This document shows positions 6,112-12,623 of a stretch of 13,346 bases of DNA, in pieces. Both the position numbers and the translations under genes were made by a program. Below the pieces are notes generated by a model. It did not search any database and had not been told where the DNA came from. It saw nothing but the letters and a program-made list of their open reading frames with translations. Numbering within the stretch: the stretch's first letter is position 1; the number at the start of each line of letters is the position of its first letter. Source of the DNA: Bacillota bacterium (GTDB lineage: Bacteria > Bacillota > Clostridia > Oscillospirales > Oscillospiraceae); NCBI GenBank assembly GCA_023395775.1, contig JAEWYA010000208.1:1-13346 (forward strand). Reading direction: 5' to 3'.

Positions 6112-7557
6112 TTGCTGCTGATTCCAATTTTGCTGCCCGTGATCGGAGGCGTGTTCGTCTTCCGGCAGAGGGACGAGAAGACCCGCAACCGTCTGGTGCT
6201 GTGGCTGACCATCGCCACTGCCGCGGCTGCGGCGGTTTTGTGCGTCCTGCCGGAGCGGTCCTTGCGGCTGATGACCATTGAGGGGGAGCTGTATCTGGCG
6301 GTACAGAGCGACTCGCTGGCAAAGTTTTTTATGGTACTGATCGTGGTAATCTGGCTGCCGGTGGCGGTATTCGCCGGGGCGTATCTCCACCACGCGGGGC
6401 GGGGACAGCAGTTTCAGGGATTCTATACCATGACGCTGGGTGCCTTGATGGGCCTGGCTCTGGCAGACAATTTCGTGACGCTGTATATGTTTTTTGAGAT
6501 GATGTCCCTTTTGACGATGCCGCTGGTTTTGCACGGCGGGACTCCGGCAGCCAGAAGAGCCGGACTTAAATACCTGGGCTACTCCGTGTTCGGCGCGGGT
6601 ATGGCGTTGGCGGGGTATTTCTTCCTGTCCCACTACCTGATCGATCAGAGCTTTACCGGCGGCGGAGTGCTGAACCTGCAAATGGCGGCGGTGCACAGGC
6701 CGCTGCTGCTGATTGTGTTTCTGGTAATGACGATCGGGTTTGGTGCAAAGGCGGGCATGATGCCCATGCAGGCGTGGCTGCCTACGGCCCATCCCGTGGC
6801 CCCGGCCCCGGCGTCTGCCGTGCTGTCCGGCGTAATCACCAAAGGCGGTGTGCTGGCGATCATCCGGGTGACGTACTATCTGTTTGGACCGGACTTTCTG
6901 CGCGGAAGCTGGGTACAGTACACACTGATCGGTTTGGCGCTGTGTACGGTGTTCACGGGGTCCATGCTTGCGCTGAAGGAGAAGGTCTTGAAAAAGCGGC
7001 TGGCCTACTCCACCATCAGTCAGGTGTCTTACGTGCTGTTTGGGCTGCTGCTGATGACCCCGGGAGGTATGCGGGGAGCGTTTTTACAGATGGTGTTCCA
7101 CGCGCTGGCAAAGGATGCGCTGTTCCTGGCGGCGGGAGCCGTCATCGTTGCGACGAATTTTACGCTGGTGGACCAATTGGTGGGAATCGGAAAACGAATG
7201 CCCCGGACCATGGTGTGCTTTTCCGCGGCGGCGCTGTCCATCATTGGGATTCCGCCTATGAGCGGATTTATCAGCAAGTGGTATCTGGCCTCTGCGGCGC
7301 TGAACTGCGAGTCCCGGATTGTTGGATATCTGGGGGTGGCGATGCTGATTCTGTCGGCGCTGATGACCGCGGGATATCTGCTTCCCATCGTGGTGCGGGG
7401 ATTCTTCCCAGGTAGGGATGTGCTGGTAGAGCGCAAAGAGGTGGGGCCGCAAATGACCGCTCCCTTGATGGCGCTTGGCGCCGCGGTGCTGATTTTCGGG
7501 TTGTTTCCCAACGGTTTGCAGGCGTGGATTTCCACGATTCTGCCGCAGATATTCTGA
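6112..7557 (+). CDS. Antiporter-like subunit 2 (proton-conducting transporter family)
   Basis: This 481-aa protein has about 14 membrane helices and belongs to the NuoL/M/N-MrpA/D family. Ion-path residues are present: E129 (YMFFEMMSLL), K213 (GAKAGMMPMQAWLP), K244 (GVITKGGVLA), K334 (ALAKDALFLA) and K389 (SGFISKWYLA). The TM7-TM8 loop AWLPTAHPVAPAPASAVLSG resembles HyfB/MbhH-type subunits and subunit 4 of this operon more than subunits 1 or 3. The start is TTG 6112, supported by GAGGGGA (6096-6102), and the protein begins at the first membrane helix. The 78-bp gap from subunit 1 is the largest inside the operon; I see no promoter or terminator in it. It would act as one ion-translocating module in the complex. 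Confidence 0.9.
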   Translation: MLLIPILLPVIGGVFVFRQRDEKTRNRLVLWLTIATAAAAAVLCVLPERSLRLMTIEGELYLAVQSDSLAKFFMVLIVVIWLPVAVFAGAYLHHAGRGQQFQGFYTMTLGALMGLALADNFVTLYMFFEMMSLLTMPLVLHGGTPAARRAGLKYLGYSVFGAGMALAGYFFLSHYLIDQSFTGGGVLNLQMAAVHRPLLLIVFLVMTIGFGAKAGMMPMQAWLPTAHPVAPAPASAVLSGVITKGGVLAIIRVTYYLFGPDFLRGSWVQYTLIGLALCTVFTGSMLALKEKVLKKRLAYSTISQVSYVLFGLLLMTPGGMRGAFLQMVFHALAKDALFLAAGAVIVATNFTLVDQLVGIGKRMPRTMVCFSAAALSIIGIPPMSGFISKWYLASAALNCESRIVGYLGVAMLILSALMTAGYLLPIVVRGFFPGRDVLVERKEVGPQMTAPLMALGAAVLIFGLFPNGLQAWISTILPQIF

Positions 7558-7588
7558 TTTTGAATTTTAAACGAAAGGAGGTTGGCGG

Positions 7589-9073
7589 ATGTACTGGCTT
7601 CAGGCGCTTCCCGTTCTCATTCCCGTGGTGCTGGGCATGGGACTGCTGATCTTGCAGCCCCAGAACCGGAGGGTACGCAATGGTTATATTATGATGTCGG
7701 TGCTGCTGACGGCGTGCCTTTCTTTTGCCTCCATTGCGGTGGCTGCGGCGGCGAACGTGGCTCCGGCCTGTACACTGGTCCGGTTTTCCAGCGAGTTCTC
7801 CATCTCTCTGCGGATTGATGGAGCCTCTATGGTGTATGGGTCCATCGTGTCGGCGCTGTGGCCGCTCATCACGCTGTACAGCCTTGACTATATGTCCCGC
7901 GAGGGTCATGAGAACCGGTTTTTCGGCTTTTGGATCGCCAGCTTCGGCGTGGTGCTGGGCGTGGCATTTGCGGAGGACTTTTTGACGCTGTATTTATTCT
8001 ATGAGCTGCTGACGCTGTCAACGCTGCCGCTGGTGATGCACTTCATGGACGAGAAGGCACGGTATGCCGGGCGGAAATATCTGGTGTACTCCCTCTCGGG
8101 GGCGGCGTTCGCGTTTATCGGCATCGTGTTTATGCTGAGCTACGGGACGACGCTGGACTTTACCTACGGTGGGGTGCTGGACCTTGCAAAGGCGGCGGGA
8201 CATGAGCCCATACTGCGAGCCGTGTTCGTGCTGGCATTTTTCGGCTTTGGCGTAAAAGCGGCGATCTTCCCCTTTGGCGGATGGCTGCCGGATGCATCCG
8301 TGGCCCCCACGCCGGTGTCCGCTCTGCTCCATGCAGTGGCGGTGGTGAAGGCGGGGGCATTCGCGGTTCTGCGGCTGATCTACTTTGGGTTCGGGGCGGA
8401 CTTCCTGCGGGGAAGTGCCGCCCAGGACGTGGTCATGGCGGCGGCCATTGCTACCATTGTGTACGGCGCGGCCCGGGCGCTGCGGACACCGCATCTGAAG
8501 CGGAGACTGGCGTTTTCCACGGTGAGTAACCTCAGCTACATCCTCTTTTCACTGACATTGATGCTGCCCGTGGGACTCACCGGCGCGCTGACCCATATGG
8601 TCTATCACGCGGTGGTGAAGATCACCATGTTCTGCTGCGCGGGCGCCATTATCCAGAAGAGCGGACGGGAGTATATCTACGAGTTCGAGGGAATCGGGCG
8701 GCGGATGCCGGTGGCGTTCGGAACGTTTACCGTGTCGGCGTTTGCACTGATCGGACTGCCGCCGCTGGGGGGCTTTGCGGGAAAGTGGATGATCTGCTCC
8801 GCCGCGGTGATATCGGGGAATCCCCTGGCCTATGTGGGCATTGGAGCGCTGATTTTGTCTACCCTTCTGACAACTCTGTATATGATGACGATTTTTGTTC
8901 GGGCATGGTTCCCAGTGGGTGCGGTGGACGCGGAGGCACTTTTAAAAATCCAAGATCCCAATAGGGCTATGACCATTCCGTTGATTGTACTGGCGGCGGC
9001 GGGCATTGTGCTGGCGCTGCTGTCCAGTCCGCTGATCGGCTTTTTGCGGGCGGTGGGTTCCAATATGCTATGA
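7589..9073 (+). CDS. Antiporter-like subunit 3 (MrpA/NuoL-type core)
   Basis: This 494-aa protein has about 14 membrane helices. The TM7-TM8 stretch, FPFGGWLPDASVAPTPVSAL then LHAVAVVKAG, is the signature shared by NuoL and the MrpA N-terminal domain, including the conserved His (H248) and Lys (K254). Other ion-path residues are E139 (YLFYELLTLS), K223 (GVKAAIFPF), K344 and K399 (GGFAGKWM). It resembles an MrpA core whose C-terminal MbhD and MbhE parts are encoded separately earlier in the operon. ATG 7589 has an excellent ribosome site, AAAGGAGG, seven bases before it. The gap is 31 bp from subunit 2 and 17 bp to subunit 4. Family confidence is high; MrpA equivalence is inference. Confidence 0.9.
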   Translation: MYWLQALPVLIPVVLGMGLLILQPQNRRVRNGYIMMSVLLTACLSFASIAVAAAANVAPACTLVRFSSEFSISLRIDGASMVYGSIVSALWPLITLYSLDYMSREGHENRFFGFWIASFGVVLGVAFAEDFLTLYLFYELLTLSTLPLVMHFMDEKARYAGRKYLVYSLSGAAFAFIGIVFMLSYGTTLDFTYGGVLDLAKAAGHEPILRAVFVLAFFGFGVKAAIFPFGGWLPDASVAPTPVSALLHAVAVVKAGAFAVLRLIYFGFGADFLRGSAAQDVVMAAAIATIVYGAARALRTPHLKRRLAFSTVSNLSYILFSLTLMLPVGLTGALTHMVYHAVVKITMFCCAGAIIQKSGREYIYEFEGIGRRMPVAFGTFTVSAFALIGLPPLGGFAGKWMICSAAVISGNPLAYVGIGALILSTLLTTLYMMTIFVRAWFPVGAVDAEALLKIQDPNRAMTIPLIVLAAAGIVLALLSSPLIGFLRAVGSNML

Positions 9074-9090
9074 AAGGGGGAAGACGCTGA

Positions 9091-11037
9091 ATGAGCACAT
9101 TTTTACTGCTGTTTCTGGTGTTTTTCCCATTTCTGGCGGCGTACTTCGTCTATCCGCTGCGAAAGAGAGGACGGGAGTACCGCAATGTGTATATCCGCAT
9201 GATTCCCGGCATTGAGCTGCTGGCGGCGGCGATGCTGCTGCTTGCGCCGGGGACGGCTGCGCTGCCGCAGGTATGCGGTCTGGGACTGCGATTCGAAGCG
9301 GAGAGCCTTCACACGATGCTGGCTGTGCTGTCCGCCTTTTTATGGCTGATGACGGCGCTTCCCTGCAAGGAATATTTTGCGGACCGCGAGGGCGTGAACC
9401 GATTCTATTGTTCCTGGCTGATGACGCTGGGGGCTCTGATGGGCGTGTTTCTGGCGGCGGATCTTTTCACGCTGTTCGTTTTTTTTGAGATTATGTCCTT
9501 CGCTTCTTATGTATGGGTGGCGCAAAACGAGAACCCCAGCGCGCTGCGGGCCGGACAGACGTATCTGGCGGTGGCGGTGTTCGGGGGGATGATGCTGCTG
9601 GTGGGCTTGCTGATGCTCTATCACCTGCTGGGGTCACTGATTATCCAGCGGCTGCCAGGGCTGGTGACAGCGCTCAGAGCGGAGCAACACGGCGAACTTT
9701 TTGCTGCAGGAATGTTCTGCCTGGTGGGATTCGGGGCCAAGGCGGGTATGTACCCGCTGCATATATGGCTGCCCAAGGCCCATCCGGTGGCACCGGCGCC
9801 GGCGTCGGCCCTGCTCAGCGGAATTTTGACCAAGAGCGGAATTTTCGGTATTCTCGTGACGTCCCGGTACCTGTTCTTTTCCAGCGAGGACTGGAATAAG
9901 GTGATTTTGGTCTTGGGGACTATCACCATGGTGCTTGGGGCGGTGCTGGCACTGTTCTCCATCAATCTGAAGCGGGCATTGGCCTGTTCTTCCATGTCTC
10001 AGATTGGATTTATTCTGATGGGCGTGGCGATGCAGGGGTTTCTGGGAGCGGAGAATGCGCTGGCGGCGTGGGGAACCGTGCTCCACATGCTGAACCACGG
10101 ACTTATCAAGTTGGTGCTGTTCGTATCGGCGGGCGTGGTATACATGGGAACCCACTCGCTGGATCTGAACGAAATCCGGGGCTGGGGACGAAACAAGCCC
10201 ATGCTCAAAGCTGTGTTCTTCATTGGCGCGGCGGCGATCGCGGGTGTGCCGGGGACCTCCGGATACATCAGCAAGACGTTGTTGCATGAGAGTATTGTGG
10301 AGTATATTCACGAGCTGGAGCATTTGGGGGTCTCTGCGACCGGATTCCGGGCGGTGGAGTGGTTGTTTTTGATTTCCGGCGGGCTGACGGCGGCCTATAT
10401 GACAAAGCTGTTTGTGGCCGTTTTTGTAGAGAGCCGGGCGGAGAAGCAGAAATTCAGCGTGCGGGAGTACATGGCCCCGGCCACCCAAATCGCGGTGGGG
10501 CTAACGGCGTTTTTACTGATGGCATTTGGCCTGACACCCTGGGTTTCCATGCAAATCATCGCGGAAAAGTCCTCTGTGTTTTTGCGGGCGGGGGAGTATC
10601 ACGGAATGATCCGCTACTTTTCATGGACGAATTTGCAGGGAGCGCTGATTTCGCTGGTGATCGGCGCGGCGGTATATCTGCTGGTGGTGCGGACGGTGTT
10701 TTGCAGGAAGACGGCCGACGGGGCCGTATACCCGGATTTATGGCCGGAGAAGCTGGACTTGGAAAATCTGGTGTACCGTCCCACGGTGCGGGGACTGGCG
10801 TTTGCGGGGGCGCTGTGCGCCCGGGTGGCCGCAGGCATCGGGGACTTTTTGGTGCTGTCTGGAGAAAAGCTGCTGTATCTGAGGGCTCCCGGCGTATTCA
10901 TGCCGAAACGGAATGAAAATTTCGGCGTGTATGCTCGAAAACCCAAGCGATTTTTGATCGGCGAGACGTTTGCCTTCGATCTGACACTGGCGGGAATCGG
11001 ACTGATTGGGGCGCTGACCTATATCCTGTTTCAGTGA
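9091..11037 (+). CDS. Antiporter-like subunit 4 with long C-terminal extension (NuoL/HyfB-like)
   Basis: At 648 aa this is the longest of the four antiporter modules. Residues 1-450 are the family core, with E133 (FVFFEIMSFAS), K217 (GAKAGMYPLHIWLPKAH), K248 (GILTKSG), K340 and K395 (SGYISKTLL). The loop HPVAPAPASALLSG groups it with subunit 2. Residues about 465-535 add two or more membrane helices, 540-620 form a charged stretch with amphipathic segments (YPDLWPEKLDLENL), and 625-647 form a final helix. Such a C-terminus recalls the lateral helix plus anchor of NuoL and HyfB/EchA-type subunits. The ATG follows AAAGGGGGAAG. It is the last gene of the operon, followed by an intrinsic terminator 41 bp downstream. 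Confidence 0.9.
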   Translation: MSTFLLLFLVFFPFLAAYFVYPLRKRGREYRNVYIRMIPGIELLAAAMLLLAPGTAALPQVCGLGLRFEAESLHTMLAVLSAFLWLMTALPCKEYFADREGVNRFYCSWLMTLGALMGVFLAADLFTLFVFFEIMSFASYVWVAQNENPSALRAGQTYLAVAVFGGMMLLVGLLMLYHLLGSLIIQRLPGLVTALRAEQHGELFAAGMFCLVGFGAKAGMYPLHIWLPKAHPVAPAPASALLSGILTKSGIFGILVTSRYLFFSSEDWNKVILVLGTITMVLGAVLALFSINLKRALACSSMSQIGFILMGVAMQGFLGAENALAAWGTVLHMLNHGLIKLVLFVSAGVVYMGTHSLDLNEIRGWGRNKPMLKAVFFIGAAAIAGVPGTSGYISKTLLHESIVEYIHELEHLGVSATGFRAVEWLFLISGGLTAAYMTKLFVAVFVESRAEKQKFSVREYMAPATQIAVGLTAFLLMAFGLTPWVSMQIIAEKSSVFLRAGEYHGMIRYFSWTNLQGALISLVIGAAVYLLVVRTVFCRKTADGAVYPDLWPEKLDLENLVYRPTVRGLAFAGALCARVAAGIGDFLVLSGEKLLYLRAPGVFMPKRNENFGVYARKPKRFLIGETFAFDLTLAGIGLIGALTYILFQ

Positions 11038-11078
11038 CGGGATGGAACACGGCGAAAAAGAGAACAGACGAAGGATAA

Positions 11079-11118
11079 GGGCAGGAAGTTGCTGTGCGGC
11101 TTCCTGCCCCTTTATTTT
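11079..11118 (+). terminator. Intrinsic terminator after the antiporter operon
   Basis: GGGCAGGAAG (11079-11088) pairs with CTTCCTGCCC (11100-11109). The stem continues inward with two G-U and two G-C pairs to a TGT loop, about 14 bp in all. It is followed by CTTTATTTT (11110-11118). It sits 41 bp after the stop of antiporter subunit 4 and 68 bp before the ZIP gene, so it should separate the two, though some read-through into ZIP is possible because I see no clear promoter between them. Confidence 0.8.
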
Positions 11119-11186
11119 GAGATATAGGAGCACGATGGGCGGCTGCGCGACGGCAAAGAGCTGCGGCTTGAAAGGGGGAGGAGCGC

Positions 11187-11948
11187 TTGGGCGTTCTGTG
11201 GATACTGGCAATCACAGCTCTGGCGGGAATGGGAGGTACGGGGCTGGGAGGTGCGGTGAGCTGCCTGTTTCGGCGGGATTCCAGCAGGACGGTGAGTCTG
11301 CTGCTGAGCTTCGCCGCGGGGGTTATGGTGGCGGTGGTGTGCTTTGATCTGCTGACGGACGCCCTGACGCCGGAGGACACCGGGGAGCAGATTCCGCTGG
11401 TACTGATTGTGGGGGGCGTACTGGCGGGATACGGAGTGGTCTGCGGTTTAAATGGTAGTATTGAGAAAAGACGCGAGAAGCAGGGGCGCGGCGGATTGCT
11501 TTTGGCGGGTGTGGTCATGGCGGCGGCCATTGCGCTGCACAACGTACCGGAGGGAATGGTGATCGGGGCGTCGTTTGCCAGAGAAGCAGAACCTGAGGCA
11601 CTGAGCCGGGGGGGACTTATGATGGCGGCGGTGATCGGGCTGCACAATATCCCGGAGGGAATGGCGGTGGCGGTGCCGCTGATCTCGGGAGGGATATCGA
11701 AGCCGAGAGCGGTGGCGACGACCGCCGTTACGGGGGCACCCACTATTTTCGGGGCGGCCGCAGGGTACTTTTTAGGAACCATAGGGCCCAGGACGCTGGC
11801 CGCGGCACTGGGCATTGCGTCGGGGGCGATGCTTTATGTGGTGTTCGGAGAATTGCTGCCGGAGGCCAGCAGCCTATGGCACTCCAAAGCGCCGGCACTT
11901 GCTGCGGTGATTGGAATGATGGTTGGAATGATAATTATTTATATGTAG
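11187..11948 (+). CDS. ZIP-family divalent metal transporter
   Basis: This 253-aa membrane protein has about eight helices, the usual size for bacterial ZIP proteins such as ZupT. It has both metal-site motifs: ALHNVPEGMVIG in TM4 (H118, N119, E122) and GLHNIPEGMAVA in TM5 (H153, N154, E157). Acidic E222 and E226 follow in GELLPEA. A hydrophilic loop near residues 89-102 separates TM3 from TM4. The family moves zinc, and often iron, manganese or other divalent ions, into the cytoplasm; the substrate cannot be read from sequence. The start is TTG 11187, supported by the ribosome site GGGGGAGGAG just upstream. It follows the antiporter terminator and is followed by its own at 12048-12074. No metal-responsive riboswitch or clear operator was recognised upstream. 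Confidence 0.93.
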   Translation: MGVLWILAITALAGMGGTGLGGAVSCLFRRDSSRTVSLLLSFAAGVMVAVVCFDLLTDALTPEDTGEQIPLVLIVGGVLAGYGVVCGLNGSIEKRREKQGRGGLLLAGVVMAAAIALHNVPEGMVIGASFAREAEPEALSRGGLMMAAVIGLHNIPEGMAVAVPLISGGISKPRAVATTAVTGAPTIFGAAAGYFLGTIGPRTLAAALGIASGAMLYVVFGELLPEASSLWHSKAPALAAVIGMMVGMIIIYM

Positions 11949-11953
11949 GTATT

Positions 11954-12034
11954 CACAGGGCATTTGCGTGGGTGGCTGTCCGGCAGCGTCGAAAAACACA
12001 GCTGAGGCAAAAGGATTACTAACACAGCCCTGTG
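11954..12034. repeat. Long-range inverted repeat, possible structured leader or 3' UTR
   Basis: CACAGGGC (11954-11961) and GCCCTGTG (12027-12034) are perfect 8-base inverted arms 65 bases apart. Between them lies a smaller hairpin, GCTG (11975-11978) with CAGC (11984-11987). Together they could fold as a closing stem with an internal arm in the 3' untranslated part of the ZIP transcript, ahead of its terminator. I could not match it to a known riboswitch or RNA family. Confidence 0.35.
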
Positions 12035-12041
12035 GGCAAAA
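11995..12041. repeat. Imperfect direct repeat (two copies) upstream of the terminase genes
   Basis: AACACAGC occurs at 11995-12002 and again at 12021-12028. Each is followed by GGCAAAA, at 12006-12012 and 12035-12041, after 3 and 6 bases respectively. The two copies are 26-29 bases apart. They could be protein-binding repeats, for example for a small terminase or repressor, or a local duplication. Function is unknown. Confidence 0.4.
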
Positions 12042-12047
12042 CCGCTT

Positions 12048-12074
12048 TCTCCGCCGAAAGGCGGAGATTTTTTT
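12048..12074 (+). terminator. Intrinsic terminator with GAAA tetraloop
   Basis: TCTCCGCC (12048-12055) and GGCGGAGA (12060-12067) form a perfect 8-bp stem with a GAAA loop, followed by seven T residues (12068-12074). It ends the ZIP transcript about 100 bases after that gene's stop and marks the boundary between the chromosomal genes and the phage-type genes. Confidence 0.92.
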
Positions 12075-12090
12075 GAAATTTTATAAAAAA

Positions 12091-12106
12091 TGTACACAAC
12101 CGTACA
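12091..12106. promoter_or_regulatory. Small inverted repeat in the terminase upstream region
   Basis: TGTAC (12091-12095) and GTACA (12102-12106) are inverted arms around six bases, in an AT-rich stretch directly after the terminator and 47 bases before the small terminase start. It could be an operator for a phage regulator. TATAAG at 12132-12137 is a possible -10 element, but I see no good -35 at the right distance. Confidence 0.3.
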
Positions 12107-12152
12107 AGTAAACGAAGTGGGGATCCTTTCATATAAGAGCGAGGTGAAAACG

Positions 12153-12623
12153 ATGCGAAAGAAATTAACCGGCGCGGAGCAAGACCGGTTTTGCCGGGAG
12201 TTTCTGCTCTCTATGGATCCAAACCGGGCGGCTAAAAGTGTGGGAAGAGAAGACGGCTACGCGCTGCTGCGGCTGGAGGAGGTGGCGGAACGGCTGAAAT
12301 GGATGCGGAGAATAGAGCTGCCCACCCGGCAGGACGTTCTGCGGCGGCTGGGACAGATGGCGTTCGGCCGGGTGTCGGACGTGACAAAGCTGGCAAACCG
12401 GGAGATGCTGGAATCAGGAGACCTGAATCTGTCCGATGTGGCGGAGTTGAAAATTACGGACAAGGGGACGGAGATGAAGCTGATCGATCGGATACAGGCG
12501 CTGGAGACGCTGTGGGACCTGCTGGATGAAAACGGAGAGGACGGTATGGAGCAATTTTTGCAGGCGCTGAAGACCGAGGACGAAAAGGAGGGGCCAAAGT
12601 GTGGAGGCAATGCGGTTCTCTGA
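12153..12623 (+). CDS. Phage terminase small subunit
   Basis: This 156-aa soluble protein has an N-terminal DNA-binding region (KKLTGAEQDRFCREFLLSMD then PNRAAKSVG, with helix-turn-helix-like spacing), the usual start of small terminase subunits. The C-terminal half is charged and helical (ALETLWDLLDENGEDGMEQF), likely for oligomerisation or contact with the large subunit. By family it recognises phage DNA for packaging. I chose ATG 12153, preceded by GAGGTGAAAACG; the frame is open back to an ATG at 12090, but that has no ribosome site and lies against the terminator. It overlaps the large subunit by 23 bases, the common terminase arrangement, and that pairing is strong support. Confidence 0.85.
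   Translation: MRKKLTGAEQDRFCREFLLSMDPNRAAKSVGREDGYALLRLEEVAERLKWMRRIELPTRQDVLRRLGQMAFGRVSDVTKLANREMLESGDLNLSDVAELKITDKGTEMKLIDRIQALETLWDLLDENGEDGMEQFLQALKTEDEKEGPKCGGNAVL

Noticed and set aside
9634..10488. Open frame of 284 codons on the minus strand
   Set aside because: It is antisense to antiporter subunit 4 and rich in His, Gln and Arg, with no ribosome site or domain.
4519..11037. Group 4 hydrogenase or complex I operon
   Set aside because: All four large proteins are antiporter-type subunits; no catalytic, Fe-S or NuoH-type subunit is present between the LysR gene and the terminator.
11949..12047. Possible c-di-GMP or other known riboswitch before the terminase genes
   Set aside because: The ACAGGGCA-like segment recalls part of the c-di-GMP-I core, but the other conserved segments are absent and the element sits after the ZIP gene rather than before a typical target.
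12090..12152. Upstream extension of the small terminase (MYTTVQ...)
   Set aside because: It has no ribosome site and lies directly after the terminator; the ATG at 12153 has GAGGTG at good spacing and gives a normal small terminase start.
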